DNA of 10,275 nt from an uncultured Bacteroidales bacterium (GTDB taxonomy: Bacteria > Bacteroidota > Bacteroidia > Bacteroidales > Marinilabiliaceae), in assembly GCA_937892095.1 (NCBI GenBank), contig CALAVC010000147.1:1-10275 (forward strand). Direction: 5' to 3'. The first letter of the stretch is position 1; each line of letters starts with the position of its first letter. This document shows, piece by piece, positions 1-6,188 of this stretch. The notes beneath the pieces were generated by a model, which saw only the letters and a program-made list of their open reading frames with translations, was not told where the DNA came from and searched no databases. A program made the translations under genes and the position numbers.

Positions 1-2
1 TA

Positions 3-821
3 AGCGTATCTACGTTATATCGTTTAATTAACGCAGGAGCTATAAGCATCCGTAACATAGATTTACACGAAAAGGTATCAAGAAAGATCCCAACAAAGAA
101 GCGGAAATCCAAGGATGCTTACGCTGTATTATCAAAGGAAAAGATTGGTCATTTATGGTCAGATTATTTAAAGTATACGAGTAAACATGATGTAATGACT
201 GTTGAGCAAGATTGCGTTGAAGGGTTGAAGACTGATAACGCTACACTTTTAACGCTTCATTGGAGACAATTACACACTCAAATAGCAATAATAATGGATA
301 AGCAAGATTCTGAACACATAGTAGAGGCACTGGATAAAATAGAACAAGCTTTAGGTACAGAATTATTTAAGCAATGTTTCCCAGTCATCTTAACTGATAA
401 TGGTCATGAATTTATTAATAGTGAAGAAATACAAAAAATATCTTCTAATATAAATATTTTTTATTGTCACCCTTATTCAAGTTTTGAAAAAGGAAGTATA
501 GAAAATAATCATGAATTAATTCGGAGAGTAATACCAAAAGGAGTATCATTGAAAATATATACACAGGAAGAACTTAATTTACTATGTTCCCATATTAATA
601 GTTTATATAGAGAAAGTTTAAATAGTAAGTGTCCATTTGATTTAATAGATAAATATATTCCAATAGGCAAAATTAACGAATTAGGTTTAACTAAAATTAA
701 TCCTCTAGAAGTTTCTCTAATACCAGAATTACTTGGAGATAAAAACATTAATAATATCAAAAAATATCTTGATAAAAATGATATAAAAAAAGCAAATATA
801 TCATTCTTAAATGAAGATTAA
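3..821 (+). CDS. IS30-family DDE transposase, 5'-truncated by window edge
   Basis: This enzyme cuts and joins the ends of the insertion sequence. The reading frame has no stop from position 3, so the gene starts upstream of the window; the ATG at 195 is internal. The visible 272 residues include the linker with the typical IS30 'RNIDLHEKVSRK' stretch (17-30) and the integrase-type catalytic core. The catalytic triad is visible: Asp in VEQDCVEG (codon 210-212), Asp in TDNGHEF (codon 396-398) and Glu in KGSIENNHE (codon 501-503), with CHPYSSFEKG just before the Glu. About 60 N-terminal residues, expected to hold the DNA-binding helix-turn-helix, are missing. The C-terminal extension after the core matches the type found in Firmicutes IS30 elements. 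The visible frame is uninterrupted, so the enzyme may be active. Confidence 0.93.
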   Translation, partial: SVSTLYRLINAGAISIRNIDLHEKVSRKIPTKKRKSKDAYAVLSKEKIGHLWSDYLKYTSKHDVMTVEQDCVEGLKTDNATLLTLHWRQLHTQIAIIMDKQDSEHIVEALDKIEQALGTELFKQCFPVILTDNGHEFINSEEIQKISSNINIFYCHPYSSFEKGSIENNHELIRRVIPKGVSLKIYTQEELNLLCSHINSLYRESLNSKCPFDLIDKYIPIGKINELGLTKINPLEVSLIPELLGDKNINNIKKYLDKNDIKKANISFLNED

Positions 822-858
822 AAAAATGGACATTACTTTCAGAATTGGAAAAATTTGA

Positions 859-892
859 AAAAAATCGGTACTTTTTTTGATACCGATTTTTT
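859..892 (+). terminator. Intrinsic terminator after the transposase gene
   Basis: A perfect 12-bp stem pairs AAAAAATCGGTA (859-870) with TACCGATTTTTT (881-892) around a 10-base loop. The six-T arm forms a U-tract on the + strand and the A-run provides one on the - strand, so it could stop transcription from both sides. It lies 37 bases after the transposase stop and would insulate the downstream operon from transposase transcription. Confidence 0.8.
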
Positions 893-893
893 C

Positions 894-921
894 TTGACAT
901 TACTTTTAGACTTTAAATACT
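894..921 (+). promoter_or_regulatory. Possible outward promoter from the IS end toward the nifH-like gene
   Basis: A perfect TTGACA (894-899) is followed after 16 bases by AATACT (916-921), a 4 of 6 match to a sigma70 -10 box. It lies just after the IS terminator and about 40 bases before the nifH-like ATG. Bacteroidota usually use a different consensus (TTTG and TAnnTTTG). The TACTTTTA inside the 13-bp repeats is a near match to that -7 element, so the true promoter could be read either way. No other promoter for the operon is visible. Confidence 0.3.
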
Positions 922-959
922 GGAAAAATCAGTTTCCATTACTTTTAGAAGTCACCTAT

Positions 960-1808
960 ATGGCAGAAATTAGACATATAGCCATATATGGCAAGGGCGG
1001 AATAGGCAAGTCTACTACTACGCAGAATCTTACTGCAGGGCTTGTAGAGCACGGCAAAAAGGTGATGGTGGTGGGGTGCGACCCCAAGGCAGACTCCACA
1101 CGTTTGCTACTTGGAGGGCTTGCTCAGAAGACAGTCCTTGACACCATTCGTGATGAAGGTGAGGACATTTCGCTTGACAGAATAATGAAGACTGGTTTTG
1201 GTGGCACGCGTTGTGTGGAGTCTGGCGGACCAGAGCCCGGTGTTGGTTGTGCAGGTCGAGGTATTATAACGTCCATCAATATGTTGGAGAACCTTGGCGC
1301 GTATACTGACGATCTTGACTACGTGTTCTATGATGTTCTTGGCGACGTGGTCTGTGGTGGGTTTGCAATGCCAATTAGAGAAGGCAAAGCCAAAGAAATA
1401 TACATTGTTGCATCTGGCGAGATGATGGCCCTATATGCAGCCAACAACATTGCCAAGGGCATCAAGAGGTATGCTAAGACTGGTGGAGTGCGTCTTGGAG
1501 GCATAATCTGTAATAGTCGTAATGTTGACCACGAGCTGGATCTTCTGCGTGCGTTCTCGGCAGAGTTGGGTACAAAATTGATCTACTTTGTTCCGCGTAA
1601 CAACATTGTTCAGCATGCCGAGATTCATAAGCAGACGGTGATTGAGTATAAGCCCGAATCGGGTCAGGCTCAGGAGTATCGCAATCTGGCTAAGGCAGTG
1701 ATAGACAATGATAGTTTTGTCATTCCGACGCCTATGACACAAGAGCGGTTGGAAGAAATTTTGATGGAATATGGCTTTATGGAGGTTGCAGACGACTACA
1801 AAATATAA
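960..1808 (+). CDS. nifH: NifH-type nitrogenase reductase (Fe protein) family
   Basis: Homodimeric [4Fe-4S] ATPase that passes electrons one at a time to a NifDK-type partner in the cytoplasm. The 282-residue product is of normal NifH length. The P-loop GKGGIGKS is at 11-18, followed by CDPKADSTRL (40-49). The cluster ligands Cys97 (in GVGCAGRG) and Cys132 (in DVVCGGF) and the ADP-ribosylation-type Arg100 sit at the same numbers as in Azotobacter NifH. The start is ATG 960; an upstream in-frame TTG at 855 would add 35 residues encoded by the IS end and is rejected. It is the first gene of the operon and the only reductase, so it probably serves both downstream DK pairs. The sequence looks like a true nitrogenase Fe protein, but the partners do not, so the name denotes family and not proven N2 fixation. 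Confidence 0.96.
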   Translation: MAEIRHIAIYGKGGIGKSTTTQNLTAGLVEHGKKVMVVGCDPKADSTRLLLGGLAQKTVLDTIRDEGEDISLDRIMKTGFGGTRCVESGGPEPGVGCAGRGIITSINMLENLGAYTDDLDYVFYDVLGDVVCGGFAMPIREGKAKEIYIVASGEMMALYAANNIAKGIKRYAKTGGVRLGGIICNSRNVDHELDLLRAFSAELGTKLIYFVPRNNIVQHAEIHKQTVIEYKPESGQAQEYRNLAKAVIDNDSFVIPTPMTQERLEEILMEYGFMEVADDYKI

Positions 1809-1819
1809 TCGTATTGGCA

Positions 1820-2242
1820 ATGGCATATAAGATAGCCGTGGCATCATCGGACGGGAATGTTGTAGATCTACATTTTGGTAGTACATCATTTTTTAGAATC
1901 TATACTGTCGATGGACTCAACTATTCCTTTACAGAGGTTAGGGCAGTGGAGGGTGTAGAAACTAACAACCAAGACAAATGTCAGGATCGTTGTCATGATG
2001 GTCATGGGAGAGGTTGTGGAGATGGTTGCCACACTTTGGGAGGTAGGCAACACTCTGTTGAAATAATTTCTGATTGCAGAGCTGTTGTCGCAGCTAAGAT
2101 TGGTAGGAACATTTTGAAACAATTGGAGTCGAAGGCCATTTCGGCTTTCGACATACAGATGAATGTTGAAGAGGCTCTGTCAAAAATCATAGCTTATTAC
2201 CATAAAACAGACAATAGGAAATATAGATTACAAACAGAATAA
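1820..2242 (+). CDS. NifX/NafY-type iron-cofactor binding protein with Cys/His-rich insert
   Basis: Small 140-residue protein of the dinitrogenase iron-molybdenum cofactor family (NifX, NafY, NifB C-terminal domain), whose members carry FeS cofactor precursors during nitrogenase assembly. The family pattern is visible: YKIAVASSDG at 3-12, VDLHFGSTSFF at 15-25, ISDCRAVVAAKIG around 81-94 and an EEAL segment near the end. Between the two halves lies a Cys/His-rich stretch (C54, C58, H59, H62, C66, C70, H71) that looks like a metal or cluster site. ATG 1820 was chosen over TTG 1814, two codons upstream, because it starts directly at the conserved beta strand. It lies 11 bases after the nifH-like gene. 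Its presence suggests that at least one DK pair uses a complex FeS cofactor. Some members of this family act outside nitrogenase, so the carrier role is an inference from context. Confidence 0.88.
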   Translation: MAYKIAVASSDGNVVDLHFGSTSFFRIYTVDGLNYSFTEVRAVEGVETNNQDKCQDRCHDGHGRGCGDGCHTLGGRQHSVEIISDCRAVVAAKIGRNILKQLESKAISAFDIQMNVEEALSKIIAYYHKTDNRKYRLQTE

Positions 2243-2247
2243 TTTTT

Positions 2248-3231
2248 ATGGCAAATATACATCAATCAATAGCAGAATTGGTGGGCAGAACACCATTGTT
2301 GCAACTCAATGGATATAATAGAGCGAAGCAACTATCGGCCAACATCATTGGCAAGTTTGAACTCTTTAATCCGAACCAAAGTGTGAAAGACCGCATAGCA
2401 CTTGCGATGGTCGAAGAAGCTGAGCGCACAGGAAAGCTCCAGAAAGGCGACACGATAATTGAGCTCACAAGTGGCAACACGGGGGTCGGTCTTGCGGCCA
2501 TTGCAGCAGCCAAGGGATACAAGTTCAGAGTGTATATACAAGACCAAGTGTCCAAAGAGCGTTTCCAAGTCATTCATGCTTTGGGTGGCGAGACAGTAAA
2601 ATTGTCGGAAGTCCCTGAGGTCGTAGAGGTCTTTGAAAAATATGGTCCGGACTTTATAAAGTGTGTAGAGGCCATAGAGCGTCATGTTTCGGGCGAGAAG
2701 AATGTTTGGTTTGCAGATCAGACGCGCAATCCACAGAACCCCAACATCCATTATCGTACAACTGGACCTGAAATTTGGCAAGACACGGATGGGCGAGTAG
2801 ATGCATTTGTTGCTTGTGTGGGTACAGGCGGTACTCTGTCGGGTGTTGGTAACTATTTGAAGAAGCATAATCCTGACGTGAAGATATATGGCGTTCAGCC
2901 AACAGAAGACTCATTTCAGTCGCCGGAGCGCCCAGAACAAGAAGAAATTACAGGTGTGCATCCGTTTGAAAACACAAAGGAAGAATATATTCCAGCCAAT
3001 CTTGACCGAACTGTTTACGACGGCTATTTTGAGGTGCATACCAATCAGGCCTACGAGGCAGCACGTCTTCTTGCAAAGAAAGATGGCATTTTAGTAGGGG
3101 CATCGTCTGGGGCGGCTCTGTATGCAGCAACGCAGTTGGCGTCGAGAGACGAATTTAGGAGGAAAAATATAGTTGTGCTCTTGCCCGATACAGGATTGAG
3201 GTATTTGAGTACACATCTCTTTGAAGAATAG
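2248..3231 (+). CDS. cysK: Cysteine synthase-like PLP enzyme (O-acetylserine sulfhydrylase family)
   Basis: Fold-type II PLP enzyme, 327 residues, close to the usual length. OAS sulfhydrylases replace the acetate of O-acetylserine with sulfide to give cysteine, and some use other nucleophiles. Visible motifs are the PLP lysine K47 in NPNQSVKDR, the substrate loop TSGNTG (74-79), the Q-x-x-N-P motif around Q158, the phosphate-binding GTGGT (192-196), GASSG (284-288) and the C-terminal LPDTGLRYLST (312-322). The stretch around residues 118-152 looks divergent from ordinary CysK, which could change specificity. It begins 5 bases after the nifX-like gene and ends 13 bases before D1, so it is firmly inside the operon. 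This placement suggests it uses a sulfur product of the reductase or supplies sulfur for cluster synthesis. A cystathionine beta-synthase-like or beta-substituted alanine synthase activity is also possible. Confidence 0.92.
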   Translation: MANIHQSIAELVGRTPLLQLNGYNRAKQLSANIIGKFELFNPNQSVKDRIALAMVEEAERTGKLQKGDTIIELTSGNTGVGLAAIAAAKGYKFRVYIQDQVSKERFQVIHALGGETVKLSEVPEVVEVFEKYGPDFIKCVEAIERHVSGEKNVWFADQTRNPQNPNIHYRTTGPEIWQDTDGRVDAFVACVGTGGTLSGVGNYLKKHNPDVKIYGVQPTEDSFQSPERPEQEEITGVHPFENTKEEYIPANLDRTVYDGYFEVHTNQAYEAARLLAKKDGILVGASSGAALYAATQLASRDEFRRKNIVVLLPDTGLRYLSTHLFEE

Positions 3232-3237
3232 GGGGGG
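3231..3237 (+). promoter_or_regulatory. G7 tract at the ribosome-binding position of D1
   Basis: Seven consecutive G residues begin with the last base of the cysteine synthase-like stop codon and end 7 bases before ATG 3245. No other gene in the operon has an obvious Shine-Dalgarno sequence. The tract supports ATG 3245 as the D1 start and could act as a non-standard ribosome-binding site, or as a slippage-prone homopolymer. Confidence 0.4.
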
Positions 3238-3244
3238 ACGCTTT

Positions 3245-4807
3245 ATGCCACAAAATGTAAACCTAAACATGACCACCGTCGAAAACCGAGAATTGCGTCT
3301 GGGTACAATAATCGGTTGGGATGGTTCGGCTAGCGAACTCGTAAGCCAATCGGCATACGACGAACGTAGTTTGAAGAAGCATGGTGGTTGTCAGAAAAGA
3401 GGACAGGGGTGTAAGCTCTGTGAAATACAGAGTCCTCTAAATCAGGAAACTATGTGTTCCAACGCCATCGTGCAGTGCCAGATTGGTAATTTGACAGATT
3501 GCGTGCTTATAACGCATGCTCCGATAGGTTGTAGTAGCGAAGACGCAAAGTTCAATCTTACTATGCACATGGGTTTGGCTCGACGCGGCAAGCCTCAGCA
3601 AAACACACTTTGTATGAGCACCAATCTGGGAGAGAAAGACATGGTCTTTGGCGGAAGTGCCAAGCTACGCAAGGCAATACTTTTGGCAAAAGAGCGTCAT
3701 AACCCTAAGGCAATATTTATTGCAATGGCTTGTCCTACAGCCATTACGGGAGAAGACATAGACAGCGTTGCCGAAGAGATGGAAGCAGAGGTCGGAGTGC
3801 CTGTTGTCCCACTGCATTGCGAGGGCTTTCGCAGTAAGCATTGGAGTACGGGGTTCGACGTGGCCTTTCATGGTGTGTTGAGGCAAATTGTCGAGCGTCA
3901 TCCGACCAAGAAACAAAAAGACCTAATAAACATCGTAGCGTTGTGGGGTAGTGATTGGTTTACGGATATGCTGAAGCCTCTTGGGTTGAGAGTCAATTAT
4001 TTGCTCGACTGTGCATCGTATGAAGAGATAAGACAAGCCTCGGAAGCTGTTGCCACGACAACTTTTTGCGAGACTTTGGGTGGCTACATGGGTGCGGCTC
4101 TCGAACAAGAGTTTGGTGTGCCACAGATTGATGCCCCACAACCCTATGGCATTCGAGGTACAGACGCATGGCTTAGGGCTATTGCCAAAGTCGTCGGGAA
4201 AGAAAAGGAGGTGGAAGCCTACATTCAGAGCGAGCATGAGCGCATTGCTCCCAAGTTGGCAGAATATAGAGAATATTTCAAGGGCAAGTATGGAATGGTA
4301 CTTACGGGTTCGGCCTACGCTCACGGACTAATCAGTGTGTTGGCTGAGCTTGGCATCAAGAACGAAGGAGCTCTTGTTTTCCACCACGACCCCATATATG
4401 ACGGAGCAGGAGAAAATCAGGATACCCTAAAACAGTTGGTTGAGACCTACGGCGACATTCCACACTATACCGTCAGCAAGACACGTGCATTCCAATTGCC
4501 TCAGTTACTTAGGCGCATAAAAGCAGACTTTTTGATAATACGTCATCCGGGTTTGGCCTCGGTGGCGGGACATCTGGGTGTGCCAACACTTGCTCTTGGC
4601 GACGAACACATCCCAGTTGGATATGACGGCATTTTGCGCATGGGTGAAATACTTGTGGGTGTGTTGGCTCGCACAAAGTTCAACAAGATGCTACAACGAC
4701 ATGTGAGTCTTCCTTACAACGATTGGTGGTTTAGTCAAAACGACCCATTTGTACTATCGAACAACAAGGATGTCTTTAAAGATATTGAAGAAAAACTTGG
4801 ACAGTAA
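3245..4807 (+). CDS. NifD-like nitrogenase component 1 alpha subunit, first copy (D1)
   Basis: Alpha-like subunit of a NifDK-type reductase, 520 residues. P-cluster-type Cys are C71, C96 (in APIGC) and C163 (in CPTAITGEDID). The FeMo-cofactor Cys is kept at C275, exactly 16 residues before GVP as in Azotobacter NifD. The catalytic pair is replaced: W200 stands for Gln191 and F204 for His195. At the His442 site the protein is shortened and has Gly452 followed by DEH (453-455), so H455 is a possible substitute ligand. An N-terminal C49-x6-C56-x2-C59 motif adds Cys beyond the P-cluster set. RHPG (434-437) and a C-terminal LPYNDWW (489-495) are shared with D2. ATG 3245 is preferred over TTG 3221, which overlaps the preceding gene, and over ATG 3269. 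The family is certain. The substrate is unknown, and classical N2 fixation is unlikely. Confidence 0.92.
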   Translation: MPQNVNLNMTTVENRELRLGTIIGWDGSASELVSQSAYDERSLKKHGGCQKRGQGCKLCEIQSPLNQETMCSNAIVQCQIGNLTDCVLITHAPIGCSSEDAKFNLTMHMGLARRGKPQQNTLCMSTNLGEKDMVFGGSAKLRKAILLAKERHNPKAIFIAMACPTAITGEDIDSVAEEMEAEVGVPVVPLHCEGFRSKHWSTGFDVAFHGVLRQIVERHPTKKQKDLINIVALWGSDWFTDMLKPLGLRVNYLLDCASYEEIRQASEAVATTTFCETLGGYMGAALEQEFGVPQIDAPQPYGIRGTDAWLRAIAKVVGKEKEVEAYIQSEHERIAPKLAEYREYFKGKYGMVLTGSAYAHGLISVLAELGIKNEGALVFHHDPIYDGAGENQDTLKQLVETYGDIPHYTVSKTRAFQLPQLLRRIKADFLIIRHPGLASVAGHLGVPTLALGDEHIPVGYDGILRMGEILVGVLARTKFNKMLQRHVSLPYNDWWFSQNDPFVLSNNKDVFKDIEEKLGQ

Positions 4808-4818
4808 GCCTGCAAATA

Positions 4819-6165
4819 ATGGAACAAAAGAAGAAAAATAGTGGCGTAATCTCAGATGTCAGATACGCATGTGCTGTTGGTGCAACAAATACGGTTGTCG
4901 CCATCAAAGGAGCTGTGCCAATAGCTAATTGTTCTCCGGGTTGCCAACTTAAGACTACTGCAATGTTGACTTTCGAGAATGCTTTTCAGGGTAGCATTGC
5001 AGCAGGTGGTGGGAATATGCCCAGTGCTAATGCGACGGAGAATGACGTGGTTTTTGGTGGTGTAAAGACTCTTGATAGCCTCATAAAGTCTACTCTCAAA
5101 ATATATAGGGGCGACTTATTTGTTGTGCTGACGGGGTGTACGGGCGAGCTCATAGGCGACAACGTGCCAGACCTTGTCCGCACCTATCAGGAGGCAGGAT
5201 ACCCAATAGTTTATGCCAATACGCCCGGTTTTAAGGGGAATAATCTTTTTGGACATGAGGAGGTAGTGAATGCCATTATCGACCAGTATGTGGGAGAATA
5301 CAAAGGTGAAAAACAAAAAGGTTTGGTAAACCTTTGGTTTGAAACGCCCTATTATAATCATAATTGGCGTGGCGACTATCAAGAACTTGCTCGAATTTTG
5401 CGTGGTGCAGGCTTGGAGGTCAATATCCTTTTTGGTCCAGAAAACGAAGGTGTCGAAGCTTGGAAAAAGATTCCGAAGGCGCAATTTAATTTGGTGGTTT
5501 CGCCATGGGTCGGAGTCCGCAATGCCGAGCATCTGCAAAAGAAATATGGTCAGCCATTTCTACACATCCCCGAAATACCAGTGGGCGAAGAGGCAACAAG
5601 CAAGTTTATTAGGCAGGTCGTAGAATTTGCAGGGATAGATAAGGGTCCATCAGAAACTTTCATACGCGAAGAGGCTAAGGTCTACTACTATTACTTGGAA
5701 CATTTTTCTGAATTTTTCGCAGAATACTGGTATGGCATGCCAAGTGAGTTTGCCATTGCTGCAGATGCTGCTTATGCGTTGGCATATACCAAATTTCTTG
5801 CAGATCAGGTTGGTCTAATCCCGAAGCGTGTCGTCATAACAGATAACACCCCACAAAAATTTCAGCCAGCCATTGTCGACTATTTCAAAAACAATATATC
5901 TGAAGGTGTAAGTGTCGATGTCGATTTTGAAGTCGATGGCTACGAGGTTGAAAAAATGATAGAAAGCGTAGACTTTAAAGCTGGAAAGCCACTTATTCTC
6001 GGTTCGAGTTGGGAACTCAATCTTGCCAACAAGAAGAATGCGCTGTTCTTCGAAGTGTCTACACCATCTTCAGAGACGCTTGTGATAAATCGTTCGCACA
6101 TCGGCTATCGGGGTGCATTGCAGTTGCTCGAACGCATTTATAGTACTTCGGTTGGAGGTAAGTAA
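4819..6165 (+). CDS. NifK-like nitrogenase component 1 beta subunit, first copy (K1)
   Basis: Beta-like partner of D1, 448 residues, shorter than Mo-nitrogenase NifK (which has a long N-terminal extension) and similar in size to NifN and other NifK-like proteins. Cys at the three P-cluster positions are C18 (in YACAVGA), C42 (in SPGC) and C107 (in TGCTGELIGD). With D1 C71, C96 and C163 this gives the full six-Cys set for an interfacial FeS cluster. Ser188 of NifK, a redox-dependent P-cluster ligand, is replaced by Gly137 in TPGFKG. The ENDVVFGG motif (74-81) is typical of the family. It starts 11 bases after D1, as expected for subunits of one complex. Long stretches in the C-terminal half match K2, for example VSPWVG and TSKF, so the two K genes are clear paralogues. 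Confidence 0.92.
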   Translation: MEQKKKNSGVISDVRYACAVGATNTVVAIKGAVPIANCSPGCQLKTTAMLTFENAFQGSIAAGGGNMPSANATENDVVFGGVKTLDSLIKSTLKIYRGDLFVVLTGCTGELIGDNVPDLVRTYQEAGYPIVYANTPGFKGNNLFGHEEVVNAIIDQYVGEYKGEKQKGLVNLWFETPYYNHNWRGDYQELARILRGAGLEVNILFGPENEGVEAWKKIPKAQFNLVVSPWVGVRNAEHLQKKYGQPFLHIPEIPVGEEATSKFIRQVVEFAGIDKGPSETFIREEAKVYYYYLEHFSEFFAEYWYGMPSEFAIAADAAYALAYTKFLADQVGLIPKRVVITDNTPQKFQPAIVDYFKNNISEGVSVDVDFEVDGYEVEKMIESVDFKAGKPLILGSSWELNLANKKNALFFEVSTPSSETLVINRSHIGYRGALQLLERIYSTSVGGK

Positions 6166-6188
6166 AAATTAGACTTCACTATAAAGTT

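Larger units (their letters stand above)
831..949. repeat. Three direct copies of a 13-bp motif in the IS right end
   Basis: CATTACTTTCAGA lies at 831-843, and the exact CATTACTTTTAGA at 898-910 and 937-949. The first two copies are also each followed by TGGAAAAAT (846-854 and 921-929), so a longer unit seems to have been duplicated. They lie only in the non-coding end of the IS, where transposase-binding sites would be expected. That role is an inference. Confidence 0.7.
1..956 (+). mobile_element. IS30-family insertion sequence, right part; left end outside window
   Basis: The segment is visibly much richer in A and T than everything downstream and carries an IS30-type transposase gene followed by about 135 bases of non-coding end region. 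That region holds a perfect 12-bp hairpin and three copies of CATTACTTT(T/C)AGA. The last copy ends at 949, only 10 bases before the nifH-like start codon, so the element appears to have inserted immediately upstream of the operon. The exact right boundary (taken here as about 956) cannot be fixed, because the left terminal inverted repeat and any target-site duplication lie outside the window. Base composition and transposase type resemble elements common in Firmicutes, which suggests the IS was acquired by transfer; that is an inference. Confidence 0.75.

Noticed and set aside
195..821. Transposase starting at ATG 195
   Set aside because: The frame is open upstream to position 3 and encodes recognisable IS30 linker sequence, so this Met is internal.
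855..959. N-terminal extension of the nifH-like gene from TTG 855
   Set aside because: The extra 35 residues are encoded by the IS hairpin and repeats and resemble no Fe protein N-terminus. ATG 960 gives the standard NifH start.
2332..2914. Long open frames on the - strand opposite the cysteine synthase-like gene, and similar ones opposite the NifD/NifK genes
   Set aside because: They lie inside strongly conserved genes on the other strand and show no recognisable domain or composition of their own.
3221..3244. TTG 3221 as the start of D1
   Set aside because: It would overlap the end of the cysteine synthase-like gene and translate the G7 tract. ATG 3245 fits the D2 N-terminus better.
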